Source: Hyphomicrobiales bacterium (GTDB lineage: Bacteria > Pseudomonadota > Alphaproteobacteria > Rhizobiales > Aestuariivirgaceae). From it: a stretch of 14,490 bases of DNA. Below are positions 1 through 6,326 of this stretch, piece by piece. A program made the translations under genes and the position numbers. The stretch lies in the NCBI GenBank assembly GCA_012032065.1, contig JAAURV010000046.1, positions 1 through 14,490 of the forward strand, in the 5' to 3' direction. Each line of letters starts with the position of its first letter. Positions within the stretch are counted from its first letter, which is position 1. Below the pieces are notes generated by a model. That model was given only the letters and a program-made list of their open reading frames with translations. It did not search any database and was not told where the DNA came from.

Positions 1-333
1 CGGCCGGAAGGCAAGACGCTCGCCGGACTTTGGGAATTTCCCGGCGGCAAGGTGGAACACGGCGAGCGGCCCGAAACGGCGCTTATCCGCGAACTCAATG
101 AAGAACTCTCGATCGATGTCACCGAAGCCTGCCTCGCGCCGCTGACGTTTGCGAGTCACGCCTATGACGACTTTCACCTGCTGATGCCGCTTTATGTCTG
201 CCGCCGCTGGAAAGGGCAGGTGCAAGCCATGGAAGGCCAAGCGCTCAAGTGGGTCAAGCCGCGCGACATACGCAAGCTTGCGATGCCGCCCGCAGATCTG
301 CCGCTCATTCCGCACCTGATCGATCTGCTTTGA
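1..333 (+). CDS. mutT: MutT-type Nudix hydrolase, 3' part (5' end outside window)
   Basis: Frame 1 is open from the first base to the TGA at 331-333, giving 110 residues of a protein whose N-terminus lies upstream. The visible part opens with a LAGLWEFPGGK stretch, directly followed by a Nudix box of the form G-x5-E-x7-RE-L-x-EE (GKVEHGE ... RELNEEL), which binds the metal ions. The usual glycine after the EE pair is replaced by serine. The WEFPGGK lead-in, and the tail with a W-V-K-P-x-D motif (residues about 82-87), are typical of MutT, which hydrolyses 8-oxo-dGTP to the monophosphate and so prevents A:T to C:G errors. Other Nudix substrates cannot be excluded from this fragment. The gene converges on the minus-strand cluster ending at 399. 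An internal GTG at 52 is not the start, because the conserved LWEFPGG lies before it. Confidence 0.85.
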   Translation, partial: RPEGKTLAGLWEFPGGKVEHGERPETALIRELNEELSIDVTEACLAPLTFASHAYDDFHLLMPLYVCRRWKGQVQAMEGQALKWVKPRDIRKLAMPPADLPLIPHLIDLL

Positions 334-398
334 CTTCGGACTATGCGGTTCTTCACAGCGCCGGTTCTCAGATTGAGCGAACTGAGGAGTGGCCGGCT

Positions 399-532
399 TC
401 AGTCGCCGTGCTGCTCCTCTTCGTCCAAGTCTTTCCACCAGCGGACAGTGGCGCTTCCGGAAAACTTGGTTTGGGACCAGGGTCGGGGATTTTTGGTAGA
501 TCGCCGGGCTTGGGTTTTGGTTTAGCCGCCAT
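399..532 (-). CDS. Tiny Pro/Lys-rich ORF with acidic tail, one base missing (hypothetical)
   Basis: I do not recognise this gene. An ATG at 532 is preceded by GGAG at a spacing of 8 and follows the membrane protein stop by 22 bp on the same strand. It reads MAAKPKPKPGDLPKIPDPGP and on to SFPEA. As given, the frame then runs into low-complexity sequence and stops at 368 (54 residues). If one G is added to the GCGCC at about 450-454, it continues as ATVRWWKDLDEEEQHGD and stops at 399-401, for 44 residues. The second version is favoured: the tail looks like a designed C-terminus (WW, then an acidic run), and the same kind of lost G occurs in several certain genes here. No signal peptide or membrane helix is visible. 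It may be co-transcribed with the membrane protein. It could still be a chance ORF; I rate it about even. Confidence 0.5.
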
Positions 533-554
533 GCGCATCACTCCATCCGTGCTT

Positions 555-1115
555 CTATGAAGACGTTGAGGAATCTAGCAGGAAGTCAGCATAATAGCAG
601 ATCATGGCTACAACAAGTGCAACGGCGGCTCCCGCAACTGCGGAGTTGGCGCGCCACAAACGCATCGACTGCACGCGATTGTGGTGCCAGTTTTCGCCTG
701 AGCTCTTCGCGAGTTCGCCAATGAGGCCATCGGCGAAATCGCGGTCTGCCGCATTTGCTGGTTCTCGCGAACCCGCGGTACGGTGCCATCTTTCGAGTTT
801 GCGAAGGTGGTCCAGGAGAACCGGCGGCTCCGGCAAATGTTTATAGCCAGGCCCGGCAAGAATTCGGGCGATATGCCACCCAACATAGGCCAGCAACGTT
901 GCGGCGGCCAGAGTTGCTCCCCAGAACAGCGACTCGAGAAGCCATGAAAGTCTGTAGGGGGTGCCTCCGAACTTGAAATGGGTTGCGACATAGCCCAACG
1001 TTCCAGCCACGAGTCCTGTTAGGGTCACAGGTGGAGCGACAAGACCGAGCAAGGATTGCCGGCGTTCAAGCTCATGAAAATACAGGTTCCTGAAGAACTC
1101 ATAGCGATCGAACAT
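555..1115 (-). CDS. Three-helix membrane protein of unknown function
   Basis: A 186-residue protein that I cannot assign to a named family. An N-terminal amphipathic stretch (about residues 1-20, with FRNLYFHELERRQSLL) leads into two hydrophobic segments at about 22-46 and 58-84. A charged soluble part follows (about 90-155, rich in R, E, H and W). A last membrane helix at about 158-180 precedes a short Ser/Thr tail. The start is well supported: a GGGGGA box sits 7 bases before the ATG at 1113-1115. The gene follows the methyltransferase gene on the same strand after 35 bp, and that gap contains a small inverted repeat. Two N-terminal helices, a soluble part and one C-terminal helix recall SLATT-like membrane proteins found in some defence loci, but no defining motif is visible. 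It lies between the conserved core cluster and mutT, so it may be a lineage-specific insertion. Confidence 0.8.
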   Translation of the reverse strand: MFDRYEFFRNLYFHELERRQSLLGLVAPPVTLTGLVAGTLGYVATHFKFGGTPYRLSWLLESLFWGATLAAATLLAYVGWHIARILAGPGYKHLPEPPVLLDHLRKLERWHRTAGSREPANAADRDFADGLIGELAKSSGENWHHNRVQSMRLWRANSAVAGAAVALVVAMICYYADFLLDSSTSS

Positions 1116-1131
1116 GGAGCCATCCCCCGCC

Positions 1132-1150
1132 TAGACTATTGAACAGTCTA
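1132..1150 (-). repeat. Small inverted repeat between methyltransferase and membrane protein genes
   Basis: Arms TAGACT (1132-1137) and AGTCTA (1145-1150) are perfectly complementary with a 7-base loop. They fill most of the 35-bp gap directly after the methyltransferase stop codon (1151-1153) and before the ribosome binding site of the membrane protein gene. As RNA it could form a 6-bp hairpin. No T run follows, so it is not a normal intrinsic terminator. Six-bp arms with short loops are expected many times by chance in a window of this size, so only the placement makes it notable. Confidence 0.3.
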
Positions 1151-1957
1151 TCACGGTTTAAGAATATCGGAGAGTCTCATCCTCGCCGAACCCGGCTTCA
1201 GCGGCTTCTGCTGGCTTTTGTGCGGGGACCAGGCGGTGGCCCAGGCGAGCTCGATGATTGCGCGCGTGCGGCGATCGCCGTCGCTGAATCTTTCGGCAAA
1301 GTGTTGAGCGGCGTTGAGCAGCAGTCCTCGGGTGACGGGCTTTCGCGATCTTTCGCTCAGGCAATTCGACAGTCCGAGAGATTTGACCTCACGCATCAGC
1401 GAGAGCGGATCGGCATGACGCACTACGTGGCGGTCGATGTCGGCGACGGGAAGGGCCAGGCCTGCGCGCTGAAGCAAGCCGCCTAGTTCGCGCACATCGA
1501 TCATCGGCGCCACACGGGGCGTGACGCCGCCGAGCGCTGCCGTTTCCGCCGCATACCAGGACTGCCGCAGTTCGGTGAGCGTTTCGCCGGCAAACAGGCA
1601 GGCGATGAACAGGCCATCGGGTTTGAGCGCGCGCGCGATTTGCGCAAGATAGCCCGGCACATCGTTGACGGCGTGAAGATCGAGCAGGCTGAAGATGGCG
1701 TCGTGACGGGTTCTCTCGAAGGGAAGGGTGTCATTCGCCTGAACTTCAATTGCCGTTGCCGTTGCGAAATTCAGCCTACGGATGAAATACTCCGGATCAG
1801 GCCCGATCACACAAGGGGCTGCGAACGTGCGCTTGATCAGAGCGAGCCTGCCTGTGAGTTCTTCCGCCACAATCTGCAAGAGAACATTCTCGCCCTTCGC
1901 CGCCGCGGATTTCTGGCGCGCCGCAAAGACCGCGCGGTCGAAAAGTTTCGGCGTCAC
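1151..1957 (-). CDS. NDUFAF5/BioC-like class I methyltransferase-fold protein
   Basis: A 268-residue protein matching the alphaproteobacterial relatives of human NDUFAF5, a complex I assembly factor. Diagnostic stretches are FDRAVFAARQKSAA near the N-terminus, LLDLHAVNDVPGYLAQI, RALKPDGLFIACLFAGETLTEL without gaps, GGVTPRVAPMIDVRELGGLL, and near the C-terminus SQQKPLKPGSA. The usual glycine-rich SAM-binding motif I (D-x-G-x-G-x-G) should follow the RLALIKRTF segment near residue 45, but only VIGPDPEYF is present and the following strand region is short. Cofactor binding may therefore be weak or lost, as also seems true of other rhizobial members as I remember them. The start is GTG at 1957; its bases overlap the TGA of the upstream phosphatase gene by 4 bp, which suggests translational coupling. 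Its substrate in bacteria is not established. Confidence 0.85.
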   Translation of the reverse strand: MTPKLFDRAVFAARQKSAAAKGENVLLQIVAEELTGRLALIKRTFAAPCVIGPDPEYFIRRLNFATATAIEVQANDTLPFERTRHDAIFSLLDLHAVNDVPGYLAQIARALKPDGLFIACLFAGETLTELRQSWYAAETAALGGVTPRVAPMIDVRELGGLLQRAGLALPVADIDRHVVRHADPLSLMREVKSLGLSNCLSERSRKPVTRGLLLNAAQHFAERFSDGDRRTRAIIELAWATAWSPHKSQQKPLKPGSARMRLSDILKP

Positions 1958-2778
1958 GTCAGGAGAGCGTCGCGCAACACGTTCCAGGTGTCGCGGTCGG
2001 GCGCCGACATGATGCCGCCGTCATGGCGGATGGGCGTGTAGGGAGTGCCGTCGAGAAGCGCCGAGTATCCACCGGCTTCGTTGTGAATGAGAACGCCCGC
2101 CGCGTGGTCCCAGGGTTTCAAATGATAGTGTAGCGAGAAATGGCAGCGGCCCTCGGCAACAAGCCGGTACTCATAAGCGGCACAGCGATAGGCGAAGGTG
2201 GCTTTGGTCTTCGCCAGATTGGCGGCGAGACTGCTGCGGCGCGGCTCGGGCATGAGGTACCACGAGGTGACGCCCGTGAGTTCGGAGAGCGCCGCGGGCC
2301 TGGCGACTTTCAGATCGCTGGTGCCGCCGCCAGACGATATGCCGTATGCGCCTTCGCCGCGAATGGCCGCGAGCCAGTCCCTTCCAACCGGATCGTAGAT
2401 CAGTCCGGCGATGGTTTCGCCTTTCGACACGACCGCCGCCAAGACGCCGAAGAGCGGCAATCCCCAGGCGAAGTTGCTGGTGCCGTCCACCGGATCGACG
2501 ATCACCGCGAGATCGGCGCCTGCGATTTTGTCCAATAGAGAACGGTCGCGCTCAACCGACTCTTCGCCAACGAACAGCGCTTTCGGAAACGCCTTCGCCA
2601 CGGCATCGCGGATGCGCCATTCGGCGTTCTCGTCGGCGTCGGTGACGAGATCGAGATGCGAGGTCTTCTCGCGCACCGTGCCCTCGCCCAGCGCCCGGAA
2701 GCGCGGCATGATTTCGATTTGAGCGGCTTCCGAAACGATGTCCTGCAGAATGGCCAGATCGCGGCTGGTAAAGGTCAT
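1954..2778 (-). CDS. Inositol-monophosphatase-family phosphatase (possibly histidinol-phosphatase)
   Basis: A 274-residue member of the metal-dependent, lithium-sensitive phosphatase superfamily. Visible metal and substrate motifs are GEES (71-74), DPVDGTSNF (95-103) and WDHAAG (223-228), in the right order and spacing for a full-length enzyme. Substrates in the family include inositol monophosphate, histidinol phosphate (HisN), PAP and fructose bisphosphate. The ending MSAPDRDTW and the segment AFAYRC-like TFAYRCAAYEYRL resemble the rhizobial subgroup often labelled histidinol-phosphatase, but the sequence alone does not settle the substrate. An in-frame GTG at 2790 gives four more residues. 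I prefer the ATG at 2776-2778, because GGAG lies 6 bases upstream of it. It is the first gene of the minus-strand cluster and is divergent from comF. Confidence 0.9.
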   Translation of the reverse strand: MTFTSRDLAILQDIVSEAAQIEIMPRFRALGEGTVREKTSHLDLVTDADENAEWRIRDAVAKAFPKALFVGEESVERDRSLLDKIAGADLAVIVDPVDGTSNFAWGLPLFGVLAAVVSKGETIAGLIYDPVGRDWLAAIRGEGAYGISSGGGTSDLKVARPAALSELTGVTSWYLMPEPRRSSLAANLAKTKATFAYRCAAYEYRLVAEGRCHFSLHYHLKPWDHAAGVLIHNEAGGYSALLDGTPYTPIRHDGGIMSAPDRDTWNVLRDALLT

Positions 2779-2817
2779 GAGGCACTCCACTAGACACCGT
2801 GCTTAGACGAAAGCGGA

Positions 2818-2875
2818 GCGCCAAGCCAAGGCCCGCGTCTTGCGTTGTCCCGCATGCTCGCCATAGGCTTGGCGC
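2818..2875. repeat. 10-bp inverted repeat abutting the comF start
   Basis: GCGCCAAGCC (2818-2827) is matched exactly by its reverse complement GGCTTGGCGC (2866-2875), with a 38-base spacer. The right arm ends on the base before the ATG of comF at 2876. Both arms lie in the 97-bp divergent gap between the phosphatase gene and comF. It could be a two-site operator, with arm centres about four and a half helical turns apart, or an RNA stem that hides the comF ribosome binding site. Neither use is demonstrated. Confidence 0.4.
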
Positions 2876-3636
2876 ATGGGGTTTGCCGGGACGATAGCGG
2901 GCATGGGGTTTTGGCGGAGGCTGGCCGATGCCATCGCACCGCCGCGCTGTGTTGCATGCAATGCAGATGTGGGTGAACCTGCCAGCCTCTGTTCCAGCTG
3001 CTGGCAAGCGCTGCGCCTCATCGAACCGCCCTGCTGCCCGGTGCTGGGAACGCCGTTTCCCTACGATCAAGGAGAGGGCGCCATCAGCCCGTCAGCGCTG
3101 GCGGCACCTCCGGCATGGGATGCGGCACGGGCGGCGGTCGCCTATGACGGCGTGGCGCGGCGGATCGTGCAGGCTTTCAAATATCGCGACCGGGCGGAGG
3201 CGGGAGACTCATGGCACGCATGACAACGAGGGTTGGCCTCGATCTCCTTCGCGAAGCGGATGTCATCGTGCCAGTGCCTTTGCACCGGTTGCGGCTCTGG
3301 CGGCGCCGGTTCAATCAGGCGGCCCTGCTGGCGCAGCGGCTGGCGGCCTCGGCTCAGCGTCCCTATTCGCCAGAACTGCTCACCAGAACCAGGCGCACCC
3401 GTCAGCAGGTGGGTCTCGATCACGAAGGCCGCCGCAAGAACATGCGCAATGCTTTCCGCGTTCCGGAAGCGGCAATGCCGGAAATCGCCGGCAAGCGAGT
3501 GGCGCTGGTCGACGATGTCCGCACCACGGGCGCCACGGCGGAAGCCTGCGCCAAGGCGCTGAAAGCGGCGGGTGCTTCACATGTGTCGGTCCTGACCTTC
3601 GCACTTGTTTTGGAACCGCATCGCCTACATATTTGA
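2876..3636 (+). CDS. comF: ComF-family phosphoribosyltransferase-like protein, one base missing
   Basis: The N-terminal half (2876 to about 3205) carries a zinc-binding pair, CVAC and CSSC, and reads on to IVQAFKYRDRAEA. The frame then ends at 3226-3228. The C-terminal half, in the next frame, contains the ComF block VIVPVPLHRLRLWRRRFNQA and the PRPP-loop sequence VALVDDVRTTGATAEACAKA. Adding one G to the GGG run at about 3202-3204 joins them as RAEAGRLMARMT, and the whole becomes exactly 253 residues, normal for ComF. The family is linked to DNA uptake and transport in naturally competent bacteria and has unclear roles elsewhere. The start is ATG 2876; ATG 2906 (MGFWRRL) is a fair alternative that leaves all motifs intact. 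Downstream grxC begins after 15 bp. The break is probably an assembly error, though a real pseudogene cannot be excluded. Confidence 0.85.
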
Positions 3637-3651
3637 GCGCAGGACGAAGCG

Positions 3652-3912
3652 ATGCCCAAAATCACCATCTACACGACCCAGTTCTGCCCTTACTGCCATG
3701 CCGCCAAGGCGCTGCTCAAAAAGAAGGGCGCCAACTACGACGAGATCGATGTCAGTTACAATCCGCCGGAGCGGCAGCGCATGGCGCTCCGCGCCAACGG
3801 GCGGCGCACGGTGCCCCAGATCTTCATTGACGACACGCATGTGGGCGGCTCGGACGATCTGCATTCGCTCGACCGCGAAGGCGGGCTCGACCCGCTGCTT
3901 CAGGCATCATGA
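3652..3912 (+). CDS. grxC: Glutaredoxin 3
   Basis: An 86-residue glutaredoxin of usual length. The dithiol active site is C12-P-Y-C15, after the first strand ITIYTTQF. The cis-proline segment TVPQIFID (53-60) and the glutathione-binding GGSDDL (65-70) are both intact. It is a cytoplasmic enzyme that reduces protein disulfides and glutathione mixed disulfides using glutathione; in Escherichia coli the related Grx3 can also reduce ribonucleotide reductase. AGGA sits 7 bases before the ATG. It overlaps the next gene, a carbon-nitrogen hydrolase, by 4 bp (ATGA), so the two are probably translationally coupled. The partner may act on deaminated glutathione, which gives a loose functional theme of thiol metabolism. 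Confidence 0.95.
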   Translation: MPKITIYTTQFCPYCHAAKALLKKKGANYDEIDVSYNPPERQRMALRANGRRTVPQIFIDDTHVGGSDDLHSLDREGGLDPLLQAS

Positions 3913-4748
3913 ATTTTCGCGCCGCACTGGTTCAAATGCGGTCGGGCCGCGACATGGCGCGGAACCTGGCGGACGCGGCCGCAATGATCCGCGAGGCGAA
4001 GGCGGGTGGGGCCGCGTATGTGCAGACGCCGGAAGTCACCAACATTTTCGAGCCCGACAAGGAACGGCTCAAGGCCATCGCGAAAGCGGAAGCTGATGAT
4101 GAAACCGTGCGCTCCTTCTCGGAGTTGGCGAAGGAGCTGGGTCTTTGGCTGCACGCCGGATCGTTTGCACTGCGCGCGGATGCAACACGGCTTGCCAATC
4201 GCAGCCTGTTGTTCGCGCCTGACGGGCGCGTGGCGGCGCGCTACGACAAGATCCATCTCTTCGACATCGATCTGCCATCGGGCGAAAGCCACCGCGAATC
4301 GGCAACCTATGCGCCCGGAGCCGAAGCCGTCTCGATCTCGCTGCCGATTGCAATCCTCGGCCTCACCATCTGTTACGATATCCGCTTTCCGCCGCTCTTC
4401 AATGCGCTGGCGAAAGCCGGAGCCGGGGTCATCACCGTGCCCTCGGCTTTCACGGTGCCCACCGGCGAAGCGCATTGGCATGTGCTGCTCAGGGCGCGCG
4501 CCATTGAAACCGGAAGCTTCGTGCTCGCGGCGGCGCAAGGCGGCGTGCATGACTCGGGCCGCGCCACATTCGGCCATTCGCTCGCGGTTAATCCGTGGGG
4601 CGAAATCATCGCGGAGGGTTTAACCGAACCGCAAGTCATCTATGCTGATATCGATCCCGCTCAATCCGCGCAGGCGCGGGCGCGCGTACCCGCTCTTGTG
4701 CACGTTCGGAACTTCGACTTGAAACCGGCGTCTTTCATGGTTAGCTGA
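3909..4748 (+). CDS. Carbon-nitrogen hydrolase, Nit1-type (probable deaminated glutathione amidase)
   Basis: A 279-residue nitrilase-superfamily enzyme with the complete Glu-Lys-Cys catalytic triad: E42 in TPEVTN, K114 in RYDKIHLFDID, and C155 in LTICYDIRFP. The YDKIHLFDID and CYDIRFP contexts, and the ending in a D-x-x-x-x-x-x-x-R-x-x-x-P-x-L pattern, are those of the Nit1/NitA branch. Studied members hydrolyse deaminated glutathione, a damage product made by transaminases, to 2-oxoglutarate and cysteinylglycine. That substrate is inferred from the branch, not shown here. The enzyme is cytoplasmic, and no signal peptide is visible. Its ATG overlaps the grxC stop (ATGA), and the DUF1178 gene follows after 5 bp. 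Confidence 0.9.
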   Translation: MNFRAALVQMRSGRDMARNLADAAAMIREAKAGGAAYVQTPEVTNIFEPDKERLKAIAKAEADDETVRSFSELAKELGLWLHAGSFALRADATRLANRSLLFAPDGRVAARYDKIHLFDIDLPSGESHRESATYAPGAEAVSISLPIAILGLTICYDIRFPPLFNALAKAGAGVITVPSAFTVPTGEAHWHVLLRARAIETGSFVLAAAQGGVHDSGRATFGHSLAVNPWGEIIAEGLTEPQVIYADIDPAQSAQARARVPALVHVRNFDLKPASFMVS

Positions 4749-4753
4749 ATTGC

Positions 4754-5197
4754 ATGATCCGATATGACCTCATCTGCGACAAGGGCCACGCCTTCGATGG
4801 TTGGTTCAGCGACAGCGCGGCTTACGACAAACAGGCCAAACGCGGACTTGTTGAGTGCGCGGCGTGCGGATCGGCGAAGATCGAAAAGCAGTTGATGGCG
4901 CCCGGCATTCCATCGAAGTCGAACCGCAAGGTGGAAGCGCCGCGGAAGATGGCTGCTGGGCCAATCGATCCTCGCGCCCGCATGATGATGCAGATGATGC
5001 GCGAAATGCGGAAGACGGTGGAAGAGAACGCCGAATATGTCGGCGACAAATTCGCCGACGAGGCCCGCAAGATCCATTACAAGGAAACCGAAGAGCGCGG
5101 CATCTACGGTGAGGCGACGCCCGGCGACGCGCTCGCCTTGGCCGAAGAAGGGATCGAAGTGCATCCCCTGCCGCGGCTGCCGGAAGACGGGAACTGA
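4754..5197 (+). CDS. DUF1178 family protein
   Basis: A 147-residue protein that begins MIRYDLICDKGHAFDGWFSD, the hallmark of DUF1178. A short zinc-ribbon-like pair is visible: C8 with H12, and CAAC at about 36-39. A basic, methionine-rich helical middle (RARMMMQMMREMRK) follows, then the conserved GDKFADEARKIHYKETEERG segment and a GEATPGDALALAEEGIEVHPLP tail broken here only for quotation. The function of the family is unknown; it commonly sits beside comF, grxC and Nit genes in alphaproteobacteria, as here. The start lies 5 bp after the preceding stop, with no clear ribosome binding site. Its TGA abuts the TGA of the convergent acetyltransferase gene, so both stops together form the palindrome TGATCA. 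Confidence 0.92.
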   Translation: MIRYDLICDKGHAFDGWFSDSAAYDKQAKRGLVECAACGSAKIEKQLMAPGIPSKSNRKVEAPRKMAAGPIDPRARMMMQMMREMRKTVEENAEYVGDKFADEARKIHYKETEERGIYGEATPGDALALAEEGIEVHPLPRLPEDGN

Positions 5198-5704
5198 TCA
5201 GGTCCGGGGTCTCAGAATTTTCTCCATGTTGTAATTGTGCATGGCGATGCCGCCAGCTTCGAAGTCGTGGCGGCTCAGCAGCGTGAAGCCCTTGCGCGCG
5301 AAGAATGGCCGAGATCCTTCGCTCGCTTCGACATAGAGCCGGGCCATTCCGAGCGCGGCCGCACGGCATTCCAATTCTTGATAGAGCGCGGAAGCGAACC
5401 CCTTGCCGGCCGCTTCAGGCAGGCAGAACAGCATGTCGATATGGCCATCCATTTCGAGATCGATATAGGCAAGCGGATCGTCGTTTTCGCCAGCGGCAAC
5501 AAGAACGAGACGGCCATCGCTGCATTTGGCGTGGGTCTCCTCAGGTGTGGCAACTTCGCCTGCCCAGGCGCCGATTTGTTCAGGCGAATAATAGGGGCGG
5601 GCGAGGCCTTCGATCGAACGGACATAAAGCTCCGACAAAGCCGCCGCGTCGGACTGCCGGTAGAGGCGGATGGCGGGGCTCCCTGTCAAAATGTTTCTGG
5701 GCAT
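5198..5704 (-). CDS. GNAT-family N-acetyltransferase
   Basis: A 168-residue GNAT protein. The N-terminal strand and helix read AIRLYRQSDAAALSELYVRS, the central strands are LVLVAAGENDDPLAYIDLE, and the acetyl-CoA loop is LPEAAGKGFASALYQELE, the family's R/Q-x-x-G-x-G/A motif. The C-terminal segment has ARLYVEAS, then FFARKGF, then AMHNYNMEK. The overall pattern, including SPEQIGAWAG early on, resembles the YafP-like branch. The acceptor is unknown. The frame is also open to a TTG at 5734, but I prefer the ATG at 5702-5704. It has GGTGA upstream, and the longer version would run into the palindromic operator of the adjacent parD gene. It is divergent from parDE and convergent with the DUF1178 gene, with no gap. 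Confidence 0.87.
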   Translation of the reverse strand: MPRNILTGSPAIRLYRQSDAAALSELYVRSIEGLARPYYSPEQIGAWAGEVATPEETHAKCSDGRLVLVAAGENDDPLAYIDLEMDGHIDMLFCLPEAAGKGFASALYQELECRAAALGMARLYVEASEGSRPFFARKGFTLLSRHDFEAGGIAMHNYNMEKILRPRT

Positions 5705-5725
5705 ACAGAATTCACCATTTGGCAG

Positions 5726-5746
5726 TGGTAGCAAATTTTGCTACCA
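5726..5746. promoter_or_regulatory. Probable parDE operator (perfect palindrome)
   Basis: Arms TGGTAGCAAA (5726-5735) and TTTGCTACCA (5737-5746) are exact reverse complements around a single central T. The repeat ends 6 bases before the parD ATG and lies in the 48-bp gap shared with the divergent acetyltransferase gene. ParD-type ribbon-helix-helix antitoxins bind inverted repeats at their own promoter, so this is the expected place for the autoregulatory site. A perfect 10-bp arm pair with a 1-base centre is very unlikely by chance. No convincing -35/-10 pair could be fixed. Confidence 0.75.
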
Positions 5747-5752
5747 AGGGCC

Positions 5753-6030
5753 ATGTCCAGTATCCAGAAGATCAGCGTGGCTCTCCCCACCGAAATGGTG
5801 GAGCAAGTGAAGGGAGCTGTCGATAGCGGTAGCTACGCGTCGGCAAGCGAAGTCATCCGTGAAGCCCTACGTGATTGGAAAGAGAAACAATCGCGTAGGG
5901 AGGCGCGATCGCAGAGTTGCGGCGCGCTATTCGTGAAGGCCTGGAGAGTGGTCCCGGTCGTTTTACCTCCATGGATGAGATCAAGGCGGAGGCTCGCCGC
6001 AGGTTTGGACGCGTCAAATCTGGCGCATGA
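5753..6030 (+). CDS. parD: ParD-like ribbon-helix-helix antitoxin, one base missing
   Basis: The first 50 residues (MSSIQKISVALPTEMVEQVK, then DSGSYASASEVIREALRDWKE) are a classic ParD ribbon-helix-helix domain for DNA binding and dimerisation. After QSRREA the frame goes wrong at about 5903-5907. Adding one G to GCGCG there gives AIAELRRAIREGLESG and then GRFTSMDEIKAEARRRFG, the usual toxin-binding tail. The stop is then TGA at 6028-6030, and the whole is exactly 92 residues. That stop overlaps the parE ATG by 4 bp, the normal arrangement of these modules. The start is ATG 5753 with AAGGG just upstream; a TTG at 5738 would lie inside the operator and is unlikely. If the lost base were real, the antitoxin would lose its toxin-binding tail next to an intact toxin, which argues for a sequencing error. 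Confidence 0.85.
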
Positions 6031-6326
6031 CCACAAGCATTCGCGTCAAGCTCACGGAAAGGGCCGAGCTGGATTTAATCGACATCTGGTTCGCCATTGC
6101 AAACTACAATCCCCTGGATGCCGACCGGTTTCTCGATACCCTGAACAATCGTATTGATTCGCTTGCCAGCTATCCGGATCGCGGTGCACCACGGCCCAGG
6201 CTAGGAAAGGGCATCCGCCTTCTGATCGAAGGAAACTATCTCATCATCTATAGAACTACGGATTCTGGTGTTTCGGTCATCCGTATTGTACATGGCGCCC
6301 GTGACCTTGCCGAGTTATTGGATTGA
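6027..6326 (+). CDS. parE: RelE/ParE-family toxin
   Basis: A 99-residue toxin of the RelE/ParE superfamily, full length. Typical features are the N-terminal VKLTERAELDLIDIWFAIA helix pair, LNNRIDSLASYPDRGAPRPR in the middle, and the strand run GNYLIIYRTTDSGVSVIRIV with a C-terminal HGARDL motif. ParE members poison DNA gyrase and RelE members cleave mRNA at the ribosome; the P-x-x-G-x-x-x-P/R and HGARD pattern favours the ParE side, but the target is inferred. It is kept in check by the ParD antitoxin encoded immediately before it (ATGA overlap). Its last 12 bp overlap the convergent ubiG gene. The module looks like an insertion between the GNAT gene and the conserved ubiG/lysC block. A role in plasmid-like stability or stress response is possible but not visible here. 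Confidence 0.9.
   Translation: MTTSIRVKLTERAELDLIDIWFAIANYNPLDADRFLDTLNNRIDSLASYPDRGAPRPRLGKGIRLLIEGNYLIIYRTTDSGVSVIRIVHGARDLAELLD

Noticed and set aside
360..397. Nested stems (GCCGG/CCGGC and CTCAG/CTGAG) between mutT and the tiny ORF as a two-way terminator
   Set aside because: The stems are 5 bp each with unpaired bases between them, and no T run follows on either strand.
343..525. Plus-strand open frame after mutT
   Set aside because: Its composition is Ser/Arg/Pro-rich without motifs, and the opposite strand has a better-supported small ORF.
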